DNA of 64,000 nt from assembly GCF_003460605.1 (NCBI RefSeq), contig NZ_QTVN01000014.1, positions 58,608-122,607 of the forward strand, written 5' to 3'. Origin of the DNA: Ruminococcus sp. AF31-8BH. Its GTDB lineage: Bacteria > Bacillota > Clostridia > Lachnospirales > Lachnospiraceae. A model generated the notes under the pieces. That model did no database searches. It saw only the letters and a list, made by a program, of their open reading frames with translations, and was not told the DNA's origin. The translations under genes and the position numbers were made by a program. Shown here one piece after another: positions 34,792 through 44,865 of the stretch (position 1 is the first letter of the stretch; each line of letters begins with the position of its first letter).

Positions 34792-34997
34792 ATTTAATGA
34801 TATGAGTATCAAAAGTTCTTTTGACACTCATTTGATCCCCGGATTGCTACGCAGCTCCCGCAATCCTCCAAATATTCGAAATCCGCTGATTACTACGTAA
34901 ATCGCTGCTTTCTCATATTTGGCGTGTCCCAAGTTCAAAAGCCTTATCGTGCAAGCACGAACGGCTTTTTGATCTTTTGACACTGGTATCATTAAAT
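34792..34997. mobile_element. 206-bp MITE-like element
   Basis: Ends are 24-bp terminal inverted repeats with three mismatches: ATTTAATGATATGAG... at 34792-34815 and its complement ...TATCATTAAAT ending at 34997. The left end continues into a palindrome (34800-34831) of the type ATATGAGT..CAAAAG-TT-CTTTTGACACTCAT, which is also present in the feo leader. There is no plausible ORF. Elsewhere in 34600-35105 I see only a TATAAT (35034-35039) before the kinase gene and a hairpin GCGCAACAT/ATGCTGCG near 34676-34697. Confidence 0.7.
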
Positions 34998-35105
34998 ATT
35001 TGTAAAATTCAAGCAAAATGGGAATAGATATGATATAATACAGAAAATAACGAGGCCGTGAGCAGATTCAGAGCTTAACAGCATCAGATATAAGGAGGAA
35101 TTGCA

Positions 35106-36575
35106 ATGCTGAAAACCTGGATACCGGAAGAGATACCGGAAAAAGATGAACTGAAAAAACGAATCAAGGAAGCAGGAGAGAAGCTTTACCAGCAGCAGAT
35201 GAAGCTAAAGGAGCATAAGCTTCCGGTGCTTGTGCTGTTTGAAGGCTGGAGTGCATCCGGCAAGGGAAGCACCATCGGTAAGGTGATCAAATATATTGAT
35301 CCTCGCTTTTTTAAGGTGGCTACTATGTCCAAGCCTACAGAGGATGAGCTGCGCAGACCGTTTCTGTACCGCTATTTCAACCAGATCCCGGAAGCTGGCA
35401 AATTTACCTTTCTGGATTCCGGCTGGATGGAGCAGACCTGTAAGGACTGCCTGAACGGATTAGAGGAGGAAGCTTACACACAGCGGATTGAGAGTATTAA
35501 GCATTTTGAGCGTCAGCTTACAGATAATGGTTATCTGGTACTGAAATTTTTCATGGAGATCGATAAAAAAGAGCAGACAAGCCGTATGGAGCACCTTCAC
35601 AAGGATCATGATACCAGGTGGCGTGTAAATGATTTTGACAGATGGCAGAACGAACACTACAAACGCTGCCAGAAGGTTTTTGACCGCTATCTTACAGACA
35701 CCAACACCTCCATTGCACCCTGGTATATTATCGATGCTGCAGACAGAGGCTGGGCGGAGCTTCAGGTGCTTGAGACAATGGTAAATAATATTGACGTTGC
35801 CCTGCAGAATAGCGCTCACAGTGCGCCTCTTCTCCCAAATGTTTTTCCCCTTGTGAAAATGCCCCGGCTTTCTGAAATCGAACTGGCAGACAAGGTGATG
35901 GAAGATGAGGAATATAAGAAGGAGCTGAAACATCTGCAGAAAAAACTGGGAGAGCTTCATAACCGTCTGTATCGGAAGCGTGTGCCTGTGATCATTACCT
36001 ATGAGGGCTGGGATGCAGCCGGAAAGGGCGGAAATATCAAGCGAATTACAGAGGCTCTTGATCCCCGTGGCTTTGAGGTTCATCCTATTGCCAGCCCGGA
36101 GCCCCATGAAAAGGCACGTCATTATCTGTGGCGTTTCTGGACAAGACTGCCTAAGGATGGCCATATTGCTATCTTTGACCGCACCTGGTACGGCCGTGTG
36201 ATGGTGGAAAGGCTGGAGGGCTTCTGCAGTGAAAATGACTGGAAGCGTGCTTACAATGAGATCAATGAGTTTGAGAAGGAGTTGTCTGACTGGGGTGCTG
36301 TGATTATTAAATTCTGGGTTCAGATTGATAAGGATACCCAGCTTGCCCGCTTTACAGATCGCCAGAATAATCCGGAAAAACAGTGGAAAATCACTGACGA
36401 GGACTGGCGCAACCGCGAGAAATGGGATGCCTACGAAACCGCCGTAGACGAAATGCTCACCAAAACCAGCACAACCTACGCTCCGTGGCATATTCTGGAA
36501 TCTGTGGATAAGAAGTATGCGAGAATTAAGGCATTGAAAATTGTAGTGAAAGAATTGGAAAAAGCGTTAGAATAG
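35106..36575 (+). CDS. pap: Two-domain PPK2 polyphosphate kinase (polyphosphate:AMP phosphotransferase type)
   Basis: 489 residues with two PPK2 domains. Domain 1 (~1-235): Walker A EGWSASGKGS, lid FLYRYFNQIPEAGKF, Walker B-like FLDSGWMEQ. Domain 2 (~250-489): EGWDAAGKGGNIKRITEALD, HYLWRFWTRLPKDGHI, FDRTWYGRVMVERLEG. Two-domain enzymes of this group phosphorylate AMP with polyphosphate, with activity in the C-terminal half; here too the first domain has lost the DRTWYGR pattern. RBS AAGGAGG. A structured repeat starts 16 bp after the stop. Confidence 0.92.
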   Translation: MLKTWIPEEIPEKDELKKRIKEAGEKLYQQQMKLKEHKLPVLVLFEGWSASGKGSTIGKVIKYIDPRFFKVATMSKPTEDELRRPFLYRYFNQIPEAGKFTFLDSGWMEQTCKDCLNGLEEEAYTQRIESIKHFERQLTDNGYLVLKFFMEIDKKEQTSRMEHLHKDHDTRWRVNDFDRWQNEHYKRCQKVFDRYLTDTNTSIAPWYIIDAADRGWAELQVLETMVNNIDVALQNSAHSAPLLPNVFPLVKMPRLSEIELADKVMEDEEYKKELKHLQKKLGELHNRLYRKRVPVIITYEGWDAAGKGGNIKRITEALDPRGFEVHPIASPEPHEKARHYLWRFWTRLPKDGHIAIFDRTWYGRVMVERLEGFCSENDWKRAYNEINEFEKELSDWGAVIIKFWVQIDKDTQLARFTDRQNNPEKQWKITDEDWRNREKWDAYETAVDEMLTKTSTTYAPWHILESVDKKYARIKALKIVVKELEKALE

Positions 36576-36591
36576 TGGATTCAATAGGGAC

Positions 36592-36769
36592 GCATCCGGG
36601 CACCTGTTATTCCACGCAGGTCGGTGCAACGCTCCGGTGAACTAACTGCTAACTACGACTAAATCGTTCAGGATAGCCTTCACGATTAAGTCTTCGTAAG
36701 CAGTGGATTTCACCTTCGCTAAGAACGCACCTGAAATGACCTGCTTAGGAATAACAGGTGCCCGGATGC
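36592..36769 (+). repeat. Structured 178-nt element, copy A
   Basis: Closed by a perfect 22-bp stem (36592-36613 with 36748-36769). Inside: GCAGGTC/GACCTGC, GGTGAA/TTCACC, TGCT/AGCA, GACT/AGTC and an apical AGG/CCT hairpin. Same fold and conserved loops (CGACTAA, CGCTAAGAACGCACCTGAAA) as copies B (46132-46309) and C (37107-36929). Lies 16 bp after the polyphosphate-kinase stop in sense orientation. Sequence similarity continues ~20 nt past the stem (CTGGATGGAACT). Confidence 0.9.
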
Positions 36770-36928
36770 TGTGTACTGGATGGAACTGATGAGTACAAGG
36801 GAAGTTTATATAGGGCTTATACCGGATTATAAGAGGATGGGTTACGCATGCTTTACAGATGAGAAAATCACCCTGTGTCAATATAGCAGATACTTAATTT
36901 TTGCTGTATTACCAGTTGTCGATAACCA

Positions 36929-37107
36929 GCGATTTTGCAAGGTATATTCATGTAGCAGGCCATTTCAGGAGCGTCTTTAGTGGAGGCGAGATCCGATGGT
37001 TACGGAGACTTAGGCGCGAAGGCTCTCCTGAGCGTCTTAGTCGAAGTTACCAGCTAGCTTGCCGGAACGTTGCGACGGCCTGCGGTGAATATACCTTGTA
37101 AAAGCGC
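36929..37107 (-). repeat. Structured 178-nt element, copy C
   Basis: On the minus strand, 19 nt after the sigG stop and in sense with sigG. Closing stem ACAAGGTATATTCA / TGAATATACCTTG. Helices GCAGGCC/GGCCTGC, TGGT/ACCA, CGC/GCG and AGG/CCT replace the base pairs of copies A and B while keeping the fold. The 159 bp between A and C (36770-36928) hold a 69-codon open frame without family resemblance; nothing else is seen there. Confidence 0.9.
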
Positions 37108-37126
37108 GTACGGGTAACGGCATACA

Positions 37127-37906
37127 TCATGCCCTCAAATAATTCCTCATAGTCTTCAGCGCATTTTTCTCCAACCTGCTGACCTGCGCCTGGGAAATCC
37201 CAATCTCCTGGGCCACTTCCATCTGTGTTTTCCCCTCATAGAAACGCAAGTCAATAATATGCCGCTCCCGCTGATTCAGCCTGTTAATCGCCTCCCGCAG
37301 GGAAAGGTTCTCCACCCAGTTTTCCTCCCGGTTCTTCTTATCACTGATTTGATCCATCACGTAAAGGGTATCCCCACCCTCCGTATAAACCGGCTCAAAC
37401 AAACTCACCGGATTCTGGATCGCATCCATCGCATAAACAATCGTCTCCTTCTCAATCCCAATCTCGTTGGCAATCTCCGCAATCGTCGGCTCCTTCAGAT
37501 TATTCTTCATGTAAGTCTCTTTCGCATAAATCGCCCGGTAAGCAATATCCCGCAAAGACCGGCTCACCCGAATACTGTTGTTATCCCGGAGATACCGCCG
37601 GATTTCCCCAATGATCATAGGCACTGCATAAGTAGAAAATTTTACATTCAATGTAGTGTCAAAATTGTCGATGGCCTTAATCAACCCAATACACCCGATC
37701 TGAAAAAGATCATCCATATTTTCACTGCTCCCTGAAAAACGCTTGATCACACTGAGAACAAGCCGCAGATTTCCTTTAATATAAAGCTCCCTGGCCTCTT
37801 CATCACCCTCTTTGATCCGGCGAAAAAGTTCCTCTTTTTCCTCTGCTTTCAATACCGGAAGCTTCGACGTATTAACTCCGCAAATTTCAACTTTGTTAAG
37901 TGCCAT
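37127..37906 (-). CDS. sigG: Sporulation sigma factor SigG
   Basis: 259 residues, the late forespore sigma factor. Very close to the Bacillus protein: NKVEICGVNTSKLPVLK at the N-terminus (the SpoIIAB/CsfB-sensitive region), DLFQIGCIGLIKAIDNFD (region 2), KFSTYAVPMIIGEIRRYLRDN, SRSLRDIAY, and the region 4 helix-turn-helix QMEVAQEIGISQAQVSRLEKNALK. RBS AAGGAGG on the minus strand. Its neighbours ylmC and nrdR are the usual clostridial context. It shows the organism can make endospores or descends from one that did. Confidence 0.96.
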   Translation of the reverse strand: MALNKVEICGVNTSKLPVLKAEEKEELFRRIKEGDEEARELYIKGNLRLVLSVIKRFSGSSENMDDLFQIGCIGLIKAIDNFDTTLNVKFSTYAVPMIIGEIRRYLRDNNSIRVSRSLRDIAYRAIYAKETYMKNNLKEPTIAEIANEIGIEKETIVYAMDAIQNPVSLFEPVYTEGGDTLYVMDQISDKKNREENWVENLSLREAINRLNQRERHIIDLRFYEGKTQMEVAQEIGISQAQVSRLEKNALKTMRNYLRA

Positions 37907-38103
37907 TTTATGAATCCTCCTTTTTGTGCATAAGTAAACGGATTAATAAAATGATTCTCATGCCGGAGGATAAATATTCTTTTTTCGGGAAAATATAAAA
38001 ATTATTGCCCCTTGACAATTTAAAACCATATTGCAATGAACTTAGCAGGTTTCATAGTTTGTAACTCCTGGCTGGTGTTATATTTTGCCTGAATTTGGCT
38101 GTA

Positions 38104-38361
38104 TTAGTCTTTTTTACAGCAATGCTTTTCATCAATCTCTACTAAAATAATGTCATCCCCAATCTGCCGGATGCAGTTCCAGGGAATGACATACTCGCTG
38201 GCCGGACCCCAGAAACAGAAGCAAAAGCTCCCGGGTCCCGGAACCACAATAGCCGTAATACACCCGCTTTCGCAGTCAAACTCCACATCCACCGGGCAGC
38301 CCAAAGTACGGCAGGTACAGATATTGATCACTTCTTTTTGTTTTAATTCGCAGATACGCAT
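38104..38361 (-). CDS. YlmC/YmxH-family sporulation protein (PRC-barrel)
   Basis: 85-residue beta-barrel protein of the YlmC/YmxH family: MRICELKQKEVINICTCRTLG...VIPWNCIRQIGDDIILVEID. Members are made in sporulating cells; the biochemical role is unknown. This one is unusually cysteine-rich (about eight Cys, including CFCFWGP and the C-terminal CCKK), perhaps for metal binding. It lies between sigG and nrdR as in many Clostridia. Confidence 0.88.
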   Translation of the reverse strand: MRICELKQKEVINICTCRTLGCPVDVEFDCESGCITAIVVPGPGSFCFCFWGPASEYVIPWNCIRQIGDDIILVEIDEKHCCKKD

Positions 38362-38420
38362 GAAAAATACCTGTTTTTTATGAGATTATGCAAAAATTCT
38401 GAAAATATGCCCAGAGTTTG

Positions 38421-38450
38421 TTGACACACTTTCTATATTTAAAGTATAAT
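38421..38450 (+). promoter_or_regulatory. nrdR promoter and ~200-nt leader
   Basis: TTGACA (38421-38426), 18-nt spacer, TATAAT (38445-38450). The untranslated leader to 38655 has TTGGTGC/GTGCCAA pairing and the hairpin ATGCCGC-CAACAA-GCGGCAT (38583-38602). I do not recognise a known riboswitch. Confidence 0.7.
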
Positions 38451-38655
38451 AAAAATTAAGAAATTCAGTCCGTTTTATGTTACCGAATGAAAAGATTGGT
38501 GCTGGTTCTGGCAAGTGAGAAAATACCTGTAAAAGTGCCAATGAATTGCTCCTAAAAAATGAGGAATACCTAATATAAAGTGATGCCGCCAACAAGCGGC
38601 ATGTCCGTTTTGAAAGGCTGATACATGGGAGCGAAAAGGAGGGAGACAAGTTCAT

Positions 38656-39105
38656 ATGAGATGCCCATATTGCAATCAGGATAATACAAGAGTAGTAGAT
38701 TCAAGACCAGTAGAAGAAACTAATTCCATCCGCCGCAGAAGATTGTGCGATTCCTGCGGAAGGAGATTTACTACATATGAGAATGTGGAGATCATTCCGC
38801 TGACGGTCATCAAGAAAAATCTGAACCGGGAGCAATACGACCGCAACAAACTGATCAACGGCATCCGCCGCGCCTGCTATAAGCGTCCCATCGCCAGCGA
38901 GAAATTAGAAGCCATGATCGACGCCGTAGAAGGCGACATCTTCGACACCGAAGAAAAAGAAATCTCCAGCACCAAGATTGGCGAAATCGTCATGAGCCAC
39001 CTAAAAGACCTGGATTCCGTCGCCTACGTGCGCTTCGCGTCCGTGTACAGGGAATTTAAAGATGTAAGCACCTTCATGGATGAATTGAAGAAGTTCATGA
39101 ACTAA
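38656..39105 (+). CDS. nrdR: Transcriptional repressor NrdR
   Basis: 149 residues. Zinc ribbon with CPYC and CDSC (MRCPYCNQDNTRVVDSRPVEE...RRRLCDSCGRRFTTYE) and an ATP-cone domain (residues ~48-138) that senses ATP/dATP. It represses ribonucleotide reductase genes. AAAAGGAGGGAG ribosome site. Followed by a duplicated terminator. Confidence 0.97.
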   Translation: MRCPYCNQDNTRVVDSRPVEETNSIRRRRLCDSCGRRFTTYENVEIIPLTVIKKNLNREQYDRNKLINGIRRACYKRPIASEKLEAMIDAVEGDIFDTEEKEISSTKIGEIVMSHLKDLDSVAYVRFASVYREFKDVSTFMDELKKFMN

Positions 39106-39106
39106 G

Positions 39107-39211
39107 AAAATCCCCCGCCGTAGAGCGGGGGATTTTCGCTACGCAAACGGAGCGAAGCGGAGTTCGCGGTTCCCGCCCCCGCCGTAGAGCGGGGGATTTT
39201 CGCTACGCAAA
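39107..39211 (+). terminator. Duplicated intrinsic terminator after nrdR
   Basis: Two copies of the hairpin CCCCCGC-CGTAGA-GCGGGGG with ATTTT tail. A 36-bp stretch is repeated exactly at 39112-39147 and 39176-39211, with 28 bp between them. Confidence 0.85.
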
Positions 39212-39229
39212 TTTTCTTCCACCATACAA

Positions 39230-39262
39230 AAAAGGGGCAGGCGCCGAAGCGCCCGCCCCTCT
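39230..39262 (-). terminator. gdhA terminator
   Basis: On the minus strand GGGGCGGGCGC-TTCG-GCGCCTGCCCC followed by TTTTTTG. Confidence 0.88.
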
Positions 39263-39283
39263 CAATTTCATATCATGCTCAGA

Positions 39284-40630
<1,347 letters not shown>

Positions 40631-40804
40631 TCATCCTGAGTATGTAAAATTTTTTCAACGTCGCTATTATACACTAAAGCGCTAAAAAAGAAAAGAGTTT
40701 TTTTCGGATTTCCAAAAATTTCATAGGGGCTTGCGAAAATCAGCCAAATATGAGATGATAGAAAACAAGAAACATGCTATGCCGATGCAAAGGAGTGAAA
40801 ATAA

Positions 40805-42022
40805 ATGAAGACATTTGAGAAATCCAGCAAACTGGATAACGTACTATACGATGTGCGAGGCCCGGTTGTGGATGAGGCAGCCAGAATGGAAGAGGATGGA
40901 ATGGAGATCCTGAAACTGAATATCGGCAACCCATATCCTTTCGGTTTTTCCGCACCACAGGAAGTAATACTGGACATGCTGAGCAATATCCGTACCTCAC
41001 AGGGGTATTCTGATTCCAAGGGAATATTCTCAGCGAGAAAGGCAATCATGCAGTATGCACAGCTTCGGGGAATCCCGGGCGTGACCATGAATGATATTTA
41101 TACAGGTAATGGTGTCAGCGAGCTGATCAACCTGTGTATGCAGGCCCTTTTGGATAATGGGGACGAGATCCTGATCCCGGCACCGGATTATCCTCTATGG
41201 ACAGCGACTGCTACCTTAGCCGGAGGTAATGTAGTGCATTACATCTGTGATGAGCAGTCAGAATGGTATCCGGATATTGATGACATCAGAAGCAAGATCA
41301 CAGATAAGACCAAGGCCATCGTTATCATTAATCCCAATAATCCTACAGGTGCGGTATATCCTAAGGAGATCCTGGAGCAGATTGTACAGATCGCAAGAGA
41401 GCATGAGCTGATCATTTTCTCCGATGAGATTTATGACCGTTTGATCATGGACGGGTATAAGCATACCTCCATCGCCTCTTTGGCACCGGATGTATTCTGC
41501 GTTACCTTTTCCGGACTTTCCAAGTCCCACATGATCGCAGGCTTCCGTATCGGATGGATGATCCTAAGCGGTGCCAAGAATAAGGCGAAGGGCTACATAG
41601 AGGGAATCAATATGCTCTCATCCATGCGTCTTTGCTCTAATGTTCCGGCCCAGTCCATTGTGCAGACGGCACTTGGCGGCTACCAGAGTGTGAATGAATA
41701 CATTCAGCCGGGCGGAAGGGTTTACGAGCAGAGAGACTTTATTTACAAGGCCCTTAATGATATTCCGGGAATCAGTGCTGTGAAGCCTAAGGCTGCCTTC
41801 TACATTTTCCCGAAGATCGACACAGAGAAATTCAATATTTACAATGATGAACAGTTCGCTCTTGATTTCCTGCATGAGAAGCAGGTGCTTCTGGTACCGG
41901 GTAAGGGCTTTAACTGGAATTCTCCGGACCACTTCCGTGTAGTATATCTGCCGAACGTGCGTCAGCTGGAGAAGGCTATGGGCAAGATGAGAGAGTTCCT
42001 GTCCACATATAAACAAAGATAA
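40805..42022 (+). CDS. PLP-dependent aminotransferase, AlaA-like
   Basis: 405-residue class I/II aminotransferase close to the AlaA/YfbQ alanine aminotransferase group: FEKSSKLDNVLYDVRGPVVDEA, IGNPYPFGFSAP, NGVSELINLCMQALLDNGDE, INPNNPTGAVYP, SDEIYDRLIMDG, and the Schiff-base lysine in FSGLSKSHMIAGFRIGW. Likely transfers amino groups between alanine or related amino acids and 2-oxoglutarate, in keeping with the nearby gdhA. RBS AAAGGAGTG. Confidence 0.9.
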   Translation: MKTFEKSSKLDNVLYDVRGPVVDEAARMEEDGMEILKLNIGNPYPFGFSAPQEVILDMLSNIRTSQGYSDSKGIFSARKAIMQYAQLRGIPGVTMNDIYTGNGVSELINLCMQALLDNGDEILIPAPDYPLWTATATLAGGNVVHYICDEQSEWYPDIDDIRSKITDKTKAIVIINPNNPTGAVYPKEILEQIVQIAREHELIIFSDEIYDRLIMDGYKHTSIASLAPDVFCVTFSGLSKSHMIAGFRIGWMILSGAKNKAKGYIEGINMLSSMRLCSNVPAQSIVQTALGGYQSVNEYIQPGGRVYEQRDFIYKALNDIPGISAVKPKAAFYIFPKIDTEKFNIYNDEQFALDFLHEKQVLLVPGKGFNWNSPDHFRVVYLPNVRQLEKAMGKMREFLSTYKQR

Positions 42023-42087
42023 GCAAGCTTGCATTTTTCAGGGAGGAAGATTTATCGGAAAATTAAAAAGAGAAAGGGGTTTACCAT

Positions 42088-43452
42088 ATGGCAGGATTTA
42101 ACATGAAAGTAACACCGGAAATAGAAAGCCTGACAGGAATCTGTAAGGAGCATACCAGTCTTGATCTGTCACTTTATCAGAAATACGATGTAAAGCGAGG
42201 TCTTCGTGATATCAATGGTAAGGGCGTTCTTGCAGGCCTGACTCAGGTTTCCAATGTATGTGCAGTGAAGGTAGTTGACGGCAAGGAGGTGCCCTGTGCA
42301 GGAAGTCTTTCCTACAGAGGCTATGACATTAAGGAGCTTACCCGAGGATTTATTGAAGATGACAGATACGGTTTCGAGGAGACTACTTATCTCTTGCTGT
42401 TTGGCAGGCTTCCCAATGAGACGGAGCTTCAGAGCTTTACCAGGCTTCTGGCCAATCAGAGATCCCTTCCCACCAATTTCGTAAGGGACGTTATTATGAA
42501 GGCACCTTCCAAGGACATTATGAATGCCCTGTCAAGAAGTGTACTTACACTTTATTGCTACGATAAGGAGCCGGATGATATTTCCCTTCCGAATGTATTG
42601 AGACAGTGCCTGAACCTGATCAGCGTATTTCCTCTTTTATCCGTATACGGCTATCAGGCCTACAACCATTATGTATGCGGCAAGAGCCTTTACATTCACA
42701 ATCCGAAGAAGGAGCTTTCCACAGCAGAGAATATTCTGCGTATGCTCCGTCCTGACAAAAAGTATTCCCACCTGGAGGCGAAGATCCTGGATCTTGCCCT
42801 GATCCTCCACATGGAGCATGGCGGTGGTAACAACTCTACCTTTACCACCCATGTAGTATCTTCCTCAGGTACCGATACGTATTCCGCGATCGCAGCCGCC
42901 CTTGGCTCCTTAAAGGGACCGAAGCACGGCGGTGCCAACATCAAGGTTGTAAGCATGTTCCAGGATCTGAAGAAGCATGTTAAGGATATTTCCGATGAAG
43001 AAGAGGTAAGAGAGTATCTGCGCAAGCTTCTTCATAAGGAAGTCTTCGATAAAAGAGGTCTTATCTATGGTATGGGACACGCTATCTACTCTGTATCCGA
43101 TCCCCGTGCCCAGGTTCTCAAGGGCTTCGTAGAGACCCTTGCAAAGGAGAAGGGCCGCATGAAGGAATACAACCTTTACGCCATGGTTGAGAAAATGGCA
43201 CCTGAGGTAATCGCTGAGGAACGCCATATTTACAAGGGCGTCAGCGCAAATGTGGACTTTTACAGCGGCTTTGTATACAGCATGCTGGATCTGCCCCTTG
43301 AGCTTTATACACCGATTTTTGCAGTGGCACGTATTGTAGGATGGAGTGCCCACCGAATGGAAGAGCTGATCAACACAGATAAGATCATTCGTCCGGCATA
43401 CAAGAATGTACTGCCGCCTGCACAATATGTACCTCTTAAGGAGCGTGAATAG
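42088..43452 (+). CDS. gltA: Citrate synthase
   Basis: 454 residues, citrate/2-methylcitrate synthase family. SLSYRGYDIKELTR, the first catalytic region LHMEHGGGNNSTFTTHVVSS (His), KGPKHGGANIKV, the second His in YGMGHAIYSVSDPRAQ and the Asp region VDFYSGFVYSMLDLP. It is longer than usual because of an N-terminal extension of ~45 residues and inserts, as in other Lachnospiraceae. AAAGGGG ribosome site. It likely makes citrate for 2-oxoglutarate and glutamate synthesis; si/re type and methylcitrate activity cannot be told. Confidence 0.93.
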   Translation: MAGFNMKVTPEIESLTGICKEHTSLDLSLYQKYDVKRGLRDINGKGVLAGLTQVSNVCAVKVVDGKEVPCAGSLSYRGYDIKELTRGFIEDDRYGFEETTYLLLFGRLPNETELQSFTRLLANQRSLPTNFVRDVIMKAPSKDIMNALSRSVLTLYCYDKEPDDISLPNVLRQCLNLISVFPLLSVYGYQAYNHYVCGKSLYIHNPKKELSTAENILRMLRPDKKYSHLEAKILDLALILHMEHGGGNNSTFTTHVVSSSGTDTYSAIAAALGSLKGPKHGGANIKVVSMFQDLKKHVKDISDEEEVREYLRKLLHKEVFDKRGLIYGMGHAIYSVSDPRAQVLKGFVETLAKEKGRMKEYNLYAMVEKMAPEVIAEERHIYKGVSANVDFYSGFVYSMLDLPLELYTPIFAVARIVGWSAHRMEELINTDKIIRPAYKNVLPPAQYVPLKERE

Positions 43453-43454
43453 AA

Positions 43455-44330
43455 ATGACAGAAGCAACAGAAGCAACAGAAGTTTCATCCTCTCTTATTC
43501 TGGAGGGTGGAGGAAACAGAGGCGTATTTACAGCAGGAGCATTGGATTTCCTTATGGAAAAGGATGTGAAATTCCCCTATGTTGTGGGTGTTTCCGCAGG
43601 CTCCTGCAATGCCCTTGACTATGTTTCCCATCAGCCGGGGCGCACCAGGGACTGTATGATTGTAGAGGACAAGGAGAATAGCTACATTGCCACCAGGGCT
43701 GCCCTTAAGAAGCACCAGCTTTTTGACATGGACATGGTATTTGACAGATATCCAAATGAGCTGTTTCCTTTTGACTTTGACACCTTTTTCCAGTCCGATA
43801 TCCAGTGTGAAATGGTAGTGACAAATTGCCTGACAGGTGATGCGGAATATATGTCTGAGAAGCATGACAGGCAGCGGCTGATGGATATCGGAAGAGCCTC
43901 CTCCAGCATTCCCCTTGTAAGTCCTGCTGTGGAGATAGACGGAGTTCCCTACCTGGACGGAGGAGTCGCAGATTCCATTCCCCTGATCCATGCCATGGAG
44001 AAGGGCTATCGCAAGAATGTGGTGATCCTTACCAGAAATAAGGGCTACCGCAAGAAGAAGCCCGGTAAAAGCACACCTGTCTATGTAGCTGCCTTTCGCC
44101 ATTATCCGGAGCTTCTGAATACCTTATATAACCGCTACCGCAATTACAACCGAACCCTGGAGCTTATAGAGAAATGGGAGCAGGAGGGACACATTTTTGT
44201 AATTCGTCCGGAGCTGCCTGCCGTAGGAAGAGCAGAGACCAATAAGGACAAGCTGATGGATTTTTATCAGCATGGCTATGAGGTAATGAAGGAGCGCTAT
44301 GAGGAGCTGCAGGCTTACCTGCACAGCTGA
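43455..44330 (+). CDS. Patatin-like phospholipase family protein
   Basis: 291-residue serine acyl hydrolase. Oxyanion GGGNRGVFTAGAL, nucleophile GVSAGSCNA (GxSxG, Ser ~47) and the catalytic Asp in YLDGGVADSIPL (DGG). Similar to the YjjU/RssA-like group. No signal peptide or membrane segment. It begins 2 bp after the citrate-synthase stop, so it is co-transcribed with it. The substrate is unknown. Confidence 0.9.
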   Translation: MTEATEATEVSSSLILEGGGNRGVFTAGALDFLMEKDVKFPYVVGVSAGSCNALDYVSHQPGRTRDCMIVEDKENSYIATRAALKKHQLFDMDMVFDRYPNELFPFDFDTFFQSDIQCEMVVTNCLTGDAEYMSEKHDRQRLMDIGRASSSIPLVSPAVEIDGVPYLDGGVADSIPLIHAMEKGYRKNVVILTRNKGYRKKKPGKSTPVYVAAFRHYPELLNTLYNRYRNYNRTLELIEKWEQEGHIFVIRPELPAVGRAETNKDKLMDFYQHGYEVMKERYEELQAYLHS

Positions 44331-44361
44331 CAGAATATAAAGAAATAAAGGATGTAACAGA

Positions 44362-44865
44362 ATGTTTGAACGCTTTTTTCCGGATGAATATCTGGATTCA
44401 GCATATGTAGTAAACTATAAGAAATTATACCAGGAGGGCTATCGGGGGCTTTTGTTCGATGTTGACAATACCCTGGTTCCTCATGGGGCACCGGCTGACG
44501 AGAGAGCCATACAGCTTTTTAAGGAGCTGCGGGACATAGGATTTTCCTGCTGTCTGGTGTCCAACAATAAGAAAAAAAGAGTTGCACCCTTTGCCAGTCT
44601 TGTGGGTGCCGAATATATTGAACTGGCATCCAAGCCATCCAGAAGAGGCTATGAGAGAGCCATGGAGCGGCTTGGAACAAACTCCGGGAATACGGTATTC
44701 ATCGGAGACCAGCTATTTACGGACATTTGGGGGGCTAAGAATGCCGGTCTTCGCAACATTTTGGTGAAGCCTATACACCCGAAGGAAGAGATCCAGATCG
44801 TGCTGAAGCGCTATCTGGAAAGAATCGTATTACATTTTTATACCAAGGAGGAGAAGAATTCATGA
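44362..44865 (+). CDS. yqeG: YqeG-family HAD IIIA phosphatase
   Basis: 167 residues. Motif I DVDNTLVPHG, motif II LVSNNKKKRV, Lys in ELASKPSRRGYERAM, motif IV GDQLFTDIWGAKNAG. The family includes the mitochondrial phosphatidylglycerophosphate phosphatase Gep4, so PGP dephosphorylation is possible but not shown for bacterial YqeG. It overlaps aroK by 4 bp (ATGA). Confidence 0.9.
   Translation: MFERFFPDEYLDSAYVVNYKKLYQEGYRGLLFDVDNTLVPHGAPADERAIQLFKELRDIGFSCCLVSNNKKKRVAPFASLVGAEYIELASKPSRRGYERAMERLGTNSGNTVFIGDQLFTDIWGAKNAGLRNILVKPIHPKEEIQIVLKRYLERIVLHFYTKEEKNS

Noticed and set aside
36771..36980. 69-codon open frame between structured elements A and C
   Set aside because: It runs into element C, has no recognisable family and no clear ribosome site; kept only as a description of the spacer.
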